From: Sphaerulina vaccinii
Taxonomy: Eukaryota > Ascomycota > Dothideomycetes > Mycosphaerellales > Mycosphaerellaceae
Direction: 5' to 3'
Assembly (NCBI GenBank): GCA_022570795.1
Contig: JAKUDP010000006.1
Location: 1,426,001-1,490,000, forward strand
DNA: 64,000 nucleotides
In this document: one piece after another, positions 22,323 through 34,100 of the stretch
Position numbering within the stretch: the stretch's first letter is position 1
Layout of the letters: every line of letters begins with the position of its first letter
Position numbers and translations under genes: made by a program
Notes under the pieces: generated by a model
Told to the model about the DNA's origin: nothing
The model's input: only the letters and a program-made list of their open reading frames with translations
The model's database searches: none

Positions 22323-23297
22323 CTAAGAAGCTGTCGTAGGCACAATAACGATCGGCTCCAGCGTGTCACTTCCAGCACTCGATGTAACGGCAGCAGAGGT
22401 GGCCGACGAAGCAGGCGGATCGACCAGAGTGGTTAAGGTAACAGTCTGTGCAGGCGTCGCAGAGACCACGTTTCCGGAAGCATCGTAGGTGACCATCTTC
22501 ACGCTCGTGACAGTGGCGCGCTCTGGGCCGACAGTGACAAGGGCGATAGGACTGGAGGTCGATACTGCTTTCGACCCAATTCCGCCGAGCATGCCTGCGA
22601 TGTCTGAAGCCAAGGCTGCTGCTTGAGCGGAGGGGTTGGCAGATGAGGTGCTAGAGGTCGACGAAGTGCTGGTCGTGGGTGTGGAAGTGCTTGATGAGAT
22701 GCTCGGCGTAGCAGTGATAGTGATTGGCGTTGCAGTAACCGTGATCGGTGTGGCAGAAACGGTGACCAGCTGAGTGACAGCCTCTTTTTGCTGAGGTACA
22801 ACGAACTTCGGTGCGATGTTGATAGCTGGCTGTCTCTCTGCCTGTACCGCGCTACAATCACAGGCTGCCGCGAATGCTGCGCCTTGACCAGCCCAAGGGA
22901 AGAGCCGAGCTGGTGCATTGTTGTAGAGGCCGATGACAGTGTATGCGAAGATGATGGTCCAAGAGAAGAACAGCATCGCCACGAAGAGGAAGAAGACAGG
23001 CCATGACATATGGATGCCAGACTTCTTTCTGGGCTCAGGATAGTGCTCTTGGACATACTCCCGTGGTGGCGGAGGTGGTGGCGGAGGAGCTGATCCGAAG
23101 ATGGTCGAGAAACGTGGTGGTTGACTCTTTCTCTTCTCGCTAAGCTCGTGGAACTCAACGTCGAGCTGTGGTGATGGGAAGCCTTTCTTCTTCATCGCCA
23201 TGTCCGTATCGTCGAACTCAGATGGTGCTTGTCCAGGTTCACCATCGTCGTGCATGTGCTGATTGGTCTTCTTCTCGAAATCGCTAGAGAAAGACAT
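22323..23297 (-). CDS. Single-pass membrane protein with Ser/Thr-rich tail, function unknown (324 aa)
   Basis: The start is taken at the ATG at 23297 (MSFSSDFEKK), because the open frame upstream to 23660 translates to a cysteine- and leucine-rich sequence typical of untranslated leader. Layout: hydrophilic N-terminus to about residue 80 with a polyproline run of eight, a KK-x-GIHMSWP juxtamembrane stretch, one membrane segment (PVFFLFVAMLFFSWTIIFAY) at about residues 95-115, then a region with repeated T-x-TATPI units and a Ser/Thr/Ala-rich tail ending IVIVPTTAS. The tail would be heavily O-glycosylated if extracellular. It resembles wall-anchored or sensor-type fungal proteins only in composition; I do not assign a family. 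Confidence 0.72.
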   Translation of the reverse strand: MSFSSDFEKKTNQHMHDDGEPGQAPSEFDDTDMAMKKKGFPSPQLDVEFHELSEKRKSQPPRFSTIFGSAPPPPPPPPREYVQEHYPEPRKKSGIHMSWPVFFLFVAMLFFSWTIIFAYTVIGLYNNAPARLFPWAGQGAAFAAACDCSAVQAERQPAINIAPKFVVPQQKEAVTQLVTVSATPITVTATPITITATPSISSSTSTPTTSTSSTSSTSSANPSAQAAALASDIAGMLGGIGSKAVSTSSPIALVTVGPERATVTSVKMVTYDASGNVVSATPAQTVTLTTLVDPPASSATSAAVTSSAGSDTLEPIVIVPTTAS

Positions 23298-24980
23298 GTC
23301 TGGAAATCGCGCGAAAGAATTGCTTGTCAAATGATCTTGCTTTTGTAGTTCGTGAGAGTCGTGAATGTCGTGAGCGATTGCCTGCAATCGTTGTATATGA
23401 GGTATTCTGTCAAAGACTCTGGCCAAACAAGTCGGGAATATGGCGAGGATGCTGGCTATTATGGTAGATTGTAGCGCACAAAGGCTACTATTCACACAAA
23501 GGAAAGAAACAAAGCTTGACCAGCAAAGCAGTATTAACAAAGGTCTTGTGCAGAGAAGTGAAAGAAAGTGACAAAGGCAGAAACAACACTCCGCGTCCTC
23601 AATCCCAAAGACAGTGATAGTGAAGACGAGAACGTTCTTCGCACGAGGATGCCGACTCACTTCGAGACTGCGGCCGTGTTGTACGCCTGCCGCGTGCGTA
23701 AGGCATACCCACCAGGCATGCCATAGTTCGTGTCGGTCATAGTATGGAGTTCTCAGCAGCCAATGATGCCCGTCTGTGCATTACTTCTTTAATAGATGGT
23801 GGTCGTACACGGCGCTTTGTGTCGAGCATTGCTGTCGATACCTTAAGCGCTTGGTTGTTGTTGTTGGACGCGAGACATGGGAGTGAAGTTCGAAACAGTT
23901 TCATCGGAAAAGCACAGACGTCGTTTCATTGGCTCTGGTCGCTCCTGCTTCTTCACGCGCTTGTATCGCCACAACGATAACAACAAAACTGCATGTTCTA
24001 CTAATGCCATCCAGGTGTAGCATGATCATATGCACCGAGTCTAGTGGTAAGATACACGCGTACTGATACCCTCCAGCGGCGATGGTACGCACGCTCTTCC
24101 TCCACCGAATACACACAAGGACCTCACCATGAGACCGAGCTTGAGATAGACAACGAGGACGACAAAGGCAAGACAATCAAAAGAGTGGCAAAAACAATCG
24201 CCTTATGGCATGTGCACTATTGCAGTTCTCAATTGCGATGACGCCCTTCACGTCTGTTAGTCGCATGCTGCCGGCTAGCGCAGCACAGCATCGGCTTTGC
24301 CAACGACTTACGAGTATACCACTAGACCACCGACGACTGTTGATACGACGTGATTTGGACGAGAATATGAATCTTGCCTGGCACCTGCTACTATACGACT
24401 AATGAGTTAGTCAAGTCGCCTGCTCCGGACCGCATGCTAATGCGAACCATTCGTCACGGACTTTGAAGACCTCAGCGCCCTTGCTAGACGTTCTGGAACC
24501 GTCAGCAGATGGACATAGCCTATGATCACTTGCCGAAGCGAGCGTTCAGTCGACGAAGATCCGCATATGCTCGGCGTCGTGAAAGTACGAGCCAAGGCTG
24601 CCAACCATTTCTCAGAGCTGAACGCGCATTGTCCTTGTAGACAAGCATGAGTAGCACTAACATGGCAAGTGCATGCTTTGACACCTCCCATGCAGCATCT
24701 CCTTCGGGCTATTTGACACCTCACTGCGAGTGACGGCTCCGAAAGCCTTCTTCCAACATTGATTGAACAAAGAACTTCACAAAATACTCATCGACGATCG
24801 AGCACATCCGGCAATATACGTCTTTTGCCAACGTTCGTGGCAACGGAAACCACATTCCGCCATGCCATCGACGATGTTCAAAGCCCTCCCAGCACTCGCT
24901 TTGTCGTTGATCATGTTCATTAACGCTCATTACTCACTCGCAGATGTCTCTTTTCCACGAAATCGAATCTCGCTTCAAGA
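23298..24980. other. Divergent promoter region, 1.7 kb
   Basis: Lies between the divergent starts of the membrane-protein gene and the SRR1-domain gene. It includes a tRNA-like A-box word at 24307-24336 (minus) without a matching T arm, and a short signal-peptide-like frame at 24862-25005 that overlaps the next gene. No convincing gene. Confidence 0.5.
24307..24336 (-). other. tRNA 5'-half-like fragment (D arm/A box only)
   Basis: On the minus strand GGTGGTCTAGTGGTATAC matches the start and A box of Gly/Pro/Asp-type tRNAs. I find no B box (GGTTCGAxxCC) and no 3' acceptor strand complementary to TCGTCGG downstream, so this is at most a relic. Confidence 0.3.
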
Positions 24981-26003
24981 ATGGCCACTATATTCCGAAA
25001 CATAGAATGGAGCGACTTCAATATGCACAAAACGACATCTTCCTCAGATTCTGCAGAAGCGGGAGCAGATCTCCGATGCGAAGAATACCTCATGCATCAC
25101 GACTACTCCGAAGAATACAAGACTCATATCGTGGACACTATCTATCACTACCAATCCATATGGACCACAGATCCCCACCGTAATGCCCTCCACAACTGAC
25201 TAGTCTCCTCAAAACCTGGAGATGGCTGGCAAATCAAAGAAGCCGTCGCAATGGGCCTCGGACCTCTCCAAGTCAACGGAAAACCAAACCAGCCGGAAAT
25301 CCCAACCGCCATCCTCCAACTAGTAGTCTTCATAGACATAATCTCCCTTCTTCGGCGAGAATACGGTCAAAAGATCGACATCTGGGCTCAAGACCCCCTC
25401 TTCAGACCAGTAGACGTCGCAGTCCTACGAGAACTAGGAATCGAAGTGATCTGGGAACCAGATGCTTGTTCAGCATTCCGTAGAGATGGAATGTTTTACT
25501 TCATGCCTGGATCACCGAAGATCGAACATCTTTTTGCTTCTTCTCTATCGGAGACTCCGAGGATCATGGTCACAATGCCCAGGAAGCTGCTAGAGGAGAG
25601 CGCGAAATCTATGCTGGATTCTGTGGCAAACGATCTCGACTTACCTGAAGCTGAACAGTTCTATTTGGAGGCTGATCGAGAAGACTGGCAAGCTGCGAGT
25701 CATAATTTGAAGACTCTGGAGAAAGTGTATTGTGGTTTTGAACTGATTGCAGATAGGATGGGATCTGCTGTCACTGATCCCTTTGTGAAGGCGTTCGAGC
25801 ATGGGCAGGAAGTATGGATCAGGAGAGTTGAGCAAGCGAAAAGGAACGAGGAGTGTACAACGACGCGACATTCGACATTGGCTTGTCTGCTTCTCCAGGG
25901 CGCTGTTTCTACGAAAAATGCTGTTCCTGTTCACAAAGGCCGATCTGCTTCTGTGCCGATGATGGCGCTGGAAAGACGAGATTGGGGCTTGAGCGTCGCC
26001 TGA
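24981..26003 (+). CDS. SRR1-like domain protein with in-frame TGA or 42-nt intron
   Basis: One frame runs from ATG 24981 to TGA 26003, broken only by TGA at 25197-25199. The downstream part carries an SRR1-type core: IKEAVAMGLGP, then about 30 residues on an FIDIISLL helix, IDIWAQDPLFRPVDVAVLRELGIEVI and GMFYFMPGSP, matching the family pattern of a GLG loop, a DP-x-F strand and an hyphobic YAP-like strand. The upstream 66 residues fit the family's variable N-terminus. My model splices 25180-25221 (gtaatg donor, CTGAC branch at 25196-25200, ggag acceptor), which keeps frame, removes the stop and gives 326 residues. Alternatives are stop readthrough (the context is TGA-CTA) or a nonsense allele. 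SRR1 proteins are linked to circadian and heme-related regulation in other organisms; the role here is unknown. Confidence 0.62.
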
Positions 26004-26314
26004 GGTGTACTGTGAATGTGCATGACACATACGTTGTACTGGCCGAGATACTGTTCGGAGATTGTAGTTGGTACGGCTTGACAATGAGAAGCAATGCAGT
26101 CTTGAATGCTATTGCGATATATCAAATGTATCGACTTGTTCGTCACGTCTCTCTCTATCACTGTCGATTCCTTTCTTCACGCTCCAATTACTCGTACACT
26201 TTCTCCTCAGACGCACAGAGCCAGCTGAGGCCTACAAAGGTATCCTTTTCCAAAGAACTCCCGCTTTATCATTCCATGTTTCCATCTCGTGCGCCTCCTA
26301 CTCAAGGGTATCGC
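26004..26314. other. Convergent 3' intergenic space, 0.31 kb
   Basis: Separates the stops of the SRR1-domain gene and GFA1. It contains pyrimidine-rich stretches and no gene. Confidence 0.55.
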
Positions 26315-28596
26315 TTACTCCACGGTGACCGACTTGGCCAAGTTACGCGGGAAGTCCACGTTTACGCCCTCCGCTACAGCTAGCCAGTATGACATGAGCT
26401 GAAGTGGGATGACATTGAGCAGACCCTGCAAAACGTCGACTGTGTGTGGGACCTCAATCTTGTCGGTCTTATCGCCTGGGAACTCCTTGTCGTCTGTGTT
26501 GCAGATGACGATCGGTCGTCCCTTGCGAGCAATGACTTGCTGGTAGGCGTTGAGGGACTTGGCGAAGATTGAATCGCGGGTGAGGATCATGACGATCGGG
26601 AGATTCTCGTCGACGAGTGCGAGGACACCGTGCTTCAGCTCACCGGACATGACAGCTTCGCAGTGGAGGTAGGAGATCTCCTTAATCTTGAGGGCACCTG
26701 TGATAGTTGTTAGTACGAGTGGACCGATGTATGTGGGGAATGAGCTTACCCTCAAGTGCTGTGGCGTGCTGAGAACCACGTCCCAGCAGAAGCATGGACT
26801 TCTGGTCCTTGAACTTCAGGCACAGTTCCTTGATCTGCTGATCCATCTTAAGGATCTCCTTGAACTGGTTCGAAATCTTGCTCAGACCGTCCATGATCTC
26901 CATTCTTCTCTGGTGCTTGCTTGCACGATCCTCGGACAGCAACAGTGCGAACATGATCATGCACACGAACTGAGATGTGTAGGCCTTGGTGGATGCAACA
27001 CCAATCTCTGGTCCGGCATTGATGTGGACACCGCAGTGTGTCATGAGAGAGATGCTAGATCCCACAGTGTTGACAATGCCCACAGTCAAAGCACCACGCT
27101 CCAGACAGTAACGCAGAGCCATGAGAGAATCCGCTGTCTCACCAGACTGGGAGACGAACACGCAGGTGTCGTCACGGAAGACTGGTGCTTCTCGGTCGAG
27201 GAAGTCAGAGGCCAGCTCGACAGAGATCGGGATCTCGGTGAGCTCCTCGAAAGCTCCACGCACAGCCATGCAGGAGTGGTATGAGGTACCGCAGGCGATG
27301 AATATGAGGCGTCTGCAGCGACGGATAGTGGTGAGGTACTGCTTAAGTCCTCCCAGTGTCACAGTCTTCTCTTCCACGTTCAAGCGACCACGCATGGCAT
27401 TGACCACAGATTCTGGTTGCTCGAAGATCTCCTTCTGCATGAAGTGGTCAAACTTGCCCTTCATGATCTCCTGGAGCTCGATCTCCAAGGTCTGAATAGC
27501 GCGAACGTTGCTGGTGCCATCGGTCTTGGACAGGCGGTGAATGTTGAGCTGACCATCGTGAATGTGGGCGATGTCGTCGTCTTCGAGGTACAGCACCTTC
27601 TTGGTGTGCTCGACAATGGCGGCTGGGTCGGAGGAAAGGAAGAACTCAGTTGGCTGTGGCACGCCATCGTCTGAGAGGAAAGCGCGGGATTGCGAGCGGT
27701 GGAGGAGGGACTTGTCTGGTGGTGCGAGCAGACCAGCGCCGAGCATGCTTGGGTTCTTCCTCACAGCCACGTTCTGGCTTGCTTGCTCAGCTGGGAGCAG
27801 CTCACCACCATCGCCGAACTCGACATCAACGAAGTCGACCTTCATCTTCTTCTGCGTCTTGACACCCACCACCAATGGCGAACCCTTGCGAGCTGCCACA
27901 ACCTCGCCTGGGTAGCGCACACTCTTCATGAGCAGACCGAAGGCACCTTGGAGCTCCTTGATCACGGCCTTGCAGAGGGTCGTGAAGTCAATGTTTGGGT
28001 GCTGGTCGTAGATGTACTTTGCGAGCTTGGCAATAGCCTCTGTGTCTGTCTCCGTCTCGAACTTGAAGCCCTTGCCTTCAAGCAGGACCTTCAGCTCCTT
28101 GTAGTTTGTGATGATGCCATTGTGCACAATAGCAAACTCCCACTTGGGGTCTGATCGGTGTGGGTGGCAGTTGACTCTGCTTGGAGGACCGTGAGTGGCC
28201 CATCGGGTGTGTGCAATACCAGCGTGGTTGTCAAAGACCTTGTTCAGGTCTGGCTTCTCGGCAGCAATCAGCTCCTTCAGCTTAGCGACCTTACCCACCT
28301 CTTTGAACGCAAGCACCTCGCCGCGCTTGTCGCCGTCAATGGCTAGACCGGCGGAGTCGTAGCCTCTGTACTCAAGTCGTGCAAGGCCTGGAAGAAGCTA
28401 TTGTCAGAGCAATTCACTCAGAGAAGAGAGTGGTAGAAGTAACGCTGCTGAACTCACCATTGACAAGAGTATCGAGAATGAACTTGCGGTCTTTCTCGAC
28501 CAGGAAGTTGATGTACCCAAAGATACCACTGTGAGATTCATCAGCCTCAACCGTACCTCCATGTATACAAAACAACCCAATCAACACTCACCACAT
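26315..28596 (-). CDS. GFA1: Glutamine:fructose-6-phosphate amidotransferase (isomerizing)
   Basis: Four coding exons: 28596-28592, 28528-28458, 28387-26750 and 26697-26315, giving 698 residues, the normal family length. The first coding exon is only ATGTG; the intron (gtgag...cacag) interrupts the codon of Cys2, the amidotransferase nucleophile, and splicing gives MCGIFGYIN. The second exon continues FLVEKDRKFILDTLVNG and the third LARLEYRGYDSAG. The glutaminase domain shows HTRWATHG and HNGIITNY; the C-terminal half has two SIS sugar-isomerase domains with CGTSYHS and SQSGETADS, ending in the typical LAKSVTVE. The enzyme makes glucosamine-6-phosphate from fructose-6-phosphate and glutamine, the committed cytosolic step toward UDP-GlcNAc, chitin and glycans, and is usually feedback-inhibited by UDP-GlcNAc. 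Confidence 0.96.
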
Positions 28597-29217
28597 GATT
28601 GCAGCTGTGGCTCAAGAAGGGTGCTGTTGTTGTGAAGTATCAAGATCGATGCTCTCAAGTGCTGGTATTGGAAGGAAGAGCAGTAGAAGAAAGAGAGCGA
28701 GTGGTGTTGTTTGGAGGTGGAGGATAGAGAGGAGAGAGATCAGCTTTGTCTTGCCTGATGATGTACTTTATGAAACAGCGGGAAGAGCCATCCTGTTGCA
28801 GCACCTGCGCCATCACAAAACTCTAGCTCGTTTGCACTGGTGCACTGGTAACTCCCCCTATCCTCATTGGAGTATGAACACGTCGGCCATTCTATTCTTT
28901 GATACGCTTCGTCTATTTTCTTCCATGTGTACTGTAGCTACGCAACCAAGCGTGCCATTTCTAGCGAAACGCGCCACCACGAGCAGCTCTTAGCTTGTGC
29001 CCAGAGTAATAATAGCAACATGCAGCCCCGCCAAGGCTCTTTCTCGATGGCCACCCGACGATGATGATTGACGATTCTCGTATTGCAGCAGGTTTCATCG
29101 TTGTCATACGACAGAGTACATCATTGTCGCTCAGTCAAGACATGGTATGATATCGGCCAGGACCAAGACACAATTGTTGTGACGAGAAGTAAGCTCGGGC
29201 GATCAGGTACAGAACCT

Positions 29218-29243
29218 GAGATGGCTTGTCAACAAGCCATCTC
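29218..29243. repeat. Perfect 12-bp inverted repeat with 2-nt spacer
   Basis: gagatggcttgt is followed by ca and then acaagccatctc, its exact reverse complement. It is not followed by a T run, as a bacterial-type terminator would be. Confidence 0.85.
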
Positions 29244-30469
29244 TCAGCCAACAGTGGCCGCAGTAATCAGCTATGGCTGGTCTTGGAGTCTTCTACCACA
29301 AGATCTGCTGATAAGCCTCTGCATTCCAGATTGTCATGACGGCTTAGACGTTGCAGCTATCGCTGTTCGATGAGAGGCATTATTATCATTGCGATATCGA
29401 AGAAGGAGAGAAGTAGCGACTGTGCGTGTGGCTGTGCAATGCCATGCCGCTGCTGGCGCGGAGCTCGGACTCACGGGCATACCGCTAGCATATTGCAAGT
29501 CTATTCTCTTCGACATCTTCTCCCACAGCGCAGTAGAAGCTTGGTCCGCTTCTTTTCTTGATCATGCAGGTACAGCCTTCGAATCCGACTTGCAGTAGCT
29601 TGCATGCATAGACCTTCGGCAGTGCCTGCGAACAGGACGCGAACAGACGGGTGGTGAGTACGTTGTCATGTTTCATGTTGCCTTGGACACTGCAGATATG
29701 AGAAAGTATATGAGCGTTGAGGTGTCAGCATTGTAAGTCAGAGTAGATGAGGCCCACATTGCACCTGTAATATCGTCACAACTGCTGATGATGGTGATTA
29801 GCCTCGCCTCAATGAGCCTACATATCGCCCAGGACTCGAAGAAAATGGGCGTTGCCGTCCTGGCACTATCACTGCCCTGAGCTGCCTACCATGCATGAAA
29901 CATACGAGGCGACACTTCCTATCGTTCTCCAAACCCACATGGACAAGTCTGGGCGATACCGCTTTGCTTCGAGCGGCGTTGACAATGCTCGAACCTGGAG
30001 AGCGACAACGACCATTTTCCTCAATCCTGGCCAGCTAGATCCTGAGCATACCATCTCTCCATCGGGACAGTGCTTGACCGGTGCCTGACGCTCTTGCCAT
30101 CCCACATGTTTGAGCAGTGGTTTATGTGCCTCGCGCGGAGAACCAGGGACAATATCAAGAACTGAAGCTCAAGTCCATGATGTCCTGGCTGTGCCCAGTG
30201 CCCGCCAAAGTGATGGTTCACGTATCCATGCGAGCAACAAAGCCTTCACGCGAGCTGCATCAAGTATGCTCTGTTGAAGAGTTCTGTGCGATCTGGTCCT
30301 CGTCCTTTGGTATTGGTGGGCTGTGGAATCGAAGTGCTTGTCCTGCTCGCCATGGAGAATGGTGAGTGCATGGTAAGCGGTGGCGGATGGACTGCTATTC
30401 GGCTGACCAAAGCCTTCGGTGCAACGGGAATTGCGCATACACGTGCGAGAAAGCGGCAGCAGAGACTGG

Positions 30470-30960
30470 CTGATAGGCTGCAGAGAAGAGTAGCCAAACG
30501 ACAGGCCTGTTTCTGAAAGCCCGAAAGAAACGTTCTGCGCCAGATCTGCGAGGTCATGAGCGTAGTGGCTCCCCGACGATGAGCCTATCTCTGAGAGCCT
30601 GGAATAGATCGTCTTCCGCTAGGTCTGCGAAATCGTAAGCTTCGTAGGCTCAGAAGTGCAGAGGAGGACACTGGATGACCGCTGCGTCTTTGAAAAGCTC
30701 TGCCAAACTCGCGGGCGACAGCTCTGCTATCTTAAGAGCGTGGTAGCTCAGAAAATGCAGTGAAGACCGATCGCGCCATCTCTGAAATGGTCGCTTAGAC
30801 CTTTCTGCGCCAGGTCTGCGAGTTCCTAAGCGCAGCTGCTCTGATAAACGCAGGGAGTAATGCCCAGATGACAGCGGTGTCTGTGGAAGCGGCAAATCAG
30901 TTTTTCTGCGCCAGGTCTGCGATACCATGAGCGTGGTAGCTCAATATTCGCAGAGCAGAG
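30470..30960 (+). repeat. Degenerate tandem array of hairpin repeats (about 5 units, 75-105 bp)
   Basis: Units begin at about 30533, 30612, 30700, 30802 and 30903. The best conserved core is ttctgcgccaggtctgcga, then tgagcgtggtagctca, then gcagag. In the last unit TCTGCGA (30916-30922) pairs with TCGCAGA (30948-30954) and, inside it, TGAGC (30928-30932) pairs with GCTCA (30939-30943) around a GTGGTA loop. The outer CTGC/GCAG stem is also present in units 2 (30624-30662), 3 (30724-30760) and 4 (30816-30853). The same family recurs at about 49915-50160. Confidence 0.7.
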
Positions 30961-31150
30961 TGGGTTTGCATTGTGGATGTTGTATTGGACAAGTGAAGGT
31001 GGAAAGCTGCAGTGACGGAAGGCACGCTAGAAACGGCCGGCTGCCTGCAGACAAACGCGACTCTTTACCAAAACATCCACGACTTCGCTCACCCAACTTC
31101 AGACAACCTCATCACCTTGAAAACAGCCAACATCAGAGAACACCACCGCG

Positions 31151-34100
31151 ATGCAGCGATACACGGTCACTGTCGTCGACCCGGGCTCGCCTGAGACGCG
31201 GCCCATCCTTGCAGTGCCCTTCGAGCCCAGCGCGCTCGTCTCCGCCTTCATCGAGGAGCTTTTCAAGAGAATCACGAAGCAAGGCCTGAAATTGACGCCA
31301 AACTCGCACATTGCCACATTGCATCTGGACAATGAAACAGGTAAGCCTCGACTCACACACTTCTCATTGCGGCATTCTTCTGCCTGGTCAGGAGGCGGCC
31401 GCGCTGCATGAGCTGAAATGGTCGCTGACAACTCACAGGTGCAATCATCGACTCCGAAGACGTGCTCTCAGACGTAGTCACAGATCCGAGATCTGACAAG
31501 ATATTCGCTGTCTTTGCCGCCAAGCAGAGAGCTCCAGTAGAGACCGAGAACGTTCGTCATCAGCTCGAGACTAGCAGTCTCGACAGTGGCAAAGACCGGC
31601 TACTTGTGCGCTTCATAACAGCTGCGCTTGCAAAGAAGGACAAAGCTTCGATTCCACCTGTCAGCATATCCCACTCGGCTACCATCAAGCAGCTTCACGA
31701 ACTGGCTGCCCGACACGTGAGCCTACCTGCCGTATTCGAGAACGAAAAGATCGACAATGAGTGCAATTGCAACCTCGCCAAGCAGATATCGGAGGGCTCG
31801 AGTTCGACGAAGCAAGTCTTTCTCGTCCACGGTAAGAGCATTGTCAAGCGCATTGACCTTAACGGCGCCAGCGAAACTGCAGTGGACATCGCCATTCAGT
31901 CTGAGCTGGGCCACACCGTCTTTGCTGAGAAGAAGATCACTCGCCACAGCGGAGTATCACAATCTGGCAACTACAGCAGACTGCCAGTTGTAGCCATATG
32001 CTCAAAAGCACGCCACACTCCGCAGCACGCTCGCGCCGCCGACGACGAGGACGAGGATGTGCACCACAAGTTCCGCCTCGTCGATTTGCACACTTCAGAG
32101 CAGCCTATCAGTGCTGCCAGCATGGGAACAAAGTTGTCCGATGCTGCTCTCGGCGACCTGATCATCGATGGCGTTCTGGACATCTACGTTGTCAACAGAG
32201 CCACCAGTGGCTCTGCGGCAAACAACATCGGGTTGAGCGCAATCTTTCGTGCTCGGCCGCACTGGGAACCGACGGTAACTCAGACTGATCGTGGCGTCGC
32301 CATGTTCCTGTCTTCATTACGCGTTTTCGCTTCTCTGGTGCCCAACAAGAATTCCGATCCAAGAATGAAGGATGCTGTCTTGCACGTCGCGGATCTGATG
32401 ATGCACTTCCCGCCTTGCACTAGAGCACTTTTCCTGCTCCTCGAGGGCAAGACCTTGACTCCCTCCGAGAGCGCAGCTATCGCCCATGCAGTATACGAGG
32501 CATTGCACGACATCCTCATGCCCACTGGCATCATCGGCACCAACACAGATCGTGTTTTCGAGGGTGCTCGCCTGCTGTTCGGCTTCATTCTCGAGAAGGC
32601 TCGGACACTCAAGCTTTCTGCATCAACCGCAGATGAGGACTCTTTACCGTACCTGGCTTCATTCGAAGTCATTGATGTTAAGGGGCTAATCACAGCTGAG
32701 CCCGTGTTTGATCCTGTTCGAACCACTGCCGGTCTGCTTGAACGCTCTCTGTTTGTGGCTTTCGACCAAGGAGGCGTGCTCTCAGAGAGTCATTTGCAGC
32801 CTCGACTTGCCGAGATGGAGAGTTTGGCTTCAACTCAACGTCACGCCATACTAGCTGGCGGGAGCAGTCCTGATATCGCGGTCTTCGACACGCGCCGCCT
32901 CACTCTCGACTACCGTTATCCTGATGCTGGCAACATTGAGGCCGGCATCGATACCAGTGAGCTCTCTCAGCTCAGTCACCTTGCAGAAGTGGCTGCCCGC
33001 AATCAGCTATCAGTCCACCGTCCTGCCCAGCTAGCCTCAGCTGTCGCACCGTGCCTCACCTTTGACCGATCGGCACACCTAGCAGTCTACACCGGACAGC
33101 AAGCTTGTGGCGGCCCAGGAGACTCCCATCTAGTATTTCGCCCAATGCACGGAGAGAGCACCATGAATGCGACTGTCGTGGAGCAACTGATTGCCCCAAT
33201 CATCAAGCGCTACGAAGCGGATGGGTCTGTCGTCTTTGATTCCTACGGTGGCGCTGTGCTTCGGCGCCTCCAGGCTCCTGACGAGATACTCTTCTTCTGC
33301 GTCGACACCAGTGCCTCGATGCGTGCATCCAGCGACTTCAAAGAAGTCAATGAGCAGGCCCCCATCTTCGAGGAAGAAGCAACCGTGAGCAGCATAGTGG
33401 CAGTTGAAGACTATGCCAAAGCAACTTTCGATGAGATGAAGGACTTCCTGAGTAAGCATGAGGGTTTTCGAGATATGCTTGCTATTGTGGCCGGTGCCTC
33501 GAGGATCTTCCTTCAACGCGCCTACGCAGACTTTGCCATATCCTTACTGCGTATGCTCATGGGCAACGACATTGTCGCGAAGCACGAGAAACTGCAGAGC
33601 GATCGGGACAATGCAGGGAGCTACTACGCTCGCCAGGCAATCAGCGAGGCTGAATCATCATTGAGGAGAATCAAGCTCCAGTGGGCAGGACTTCAAACCC
33701 ACCAAGAAGCCATCGTAGACTTCCTGATGTATCGCGCAACGACTTCGCCGGAGATCAACGCCAATTGGCAGGTAAGTGTAGTCTGCAGAAGGCATGCGCC
33801 ATCGATGATGTCTCACTCAGCTCACCACCACTGGGGTGCTGAGCTCAAAGACAGAAGTCGCTGAGACCGGGTGCGCAGTCCAGAGACTTGCTAACCTTTC
33901 GAACAGTGGAATATGGGCGAAGACCTTCCGACTGCTCTTCCTCCTACCCGTCTTCAGACCTTGACAGGAGCACTTACCGACGTCCCTGATGCGTTCAGAT
34001 GTCCCATCTCACACGGTCTGATGGAGGATGCCGTGAAGGCTTCGGACGGATTCACCTACTCGCGGTCGGCCATCGAGCAATGGTTCCAGATTCGAATGTC

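Larger units (their letters stand above)
28597..31150. other. Divergent intergenic region, 2.55 kb, repeat-bearing
   Basis: Lies between the starts of GFA1 and the ubiquitin-fusion gene. It holds a perfect inverted repeat (29218-29243) and an array of hairpin repeats (about 30470-30960). Short frames have no recognisable content. Both promoters must lie here. Confidence 0.55.

Noticed and set aside
23298..23660. 121-codon extension of the membrane-protein frame
   Set aside because: Cys/Leu-rich leader-like translation; the hydrophilic MSFSSDFEKK start is more plausible.
24862..25005. 47-codon signal-peptide-like frame
   Set aside because: Overlaps the SRR1-domain gene start and ends right after; probably part of its leader.
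29218..29243. Rho-independent terminator
   Set aside because: Eukaryotic context and no T run after the stem.
30470..30960. tRNA or CRISPR interpretation of the hairpin repeats
   Set aside because: Although gcgtggtagctcag resembles a tRNA A box, no B box or acceptor stem exists; unit spacing and sequence are too irregular for CRISPR, which is not expected in a fungus.
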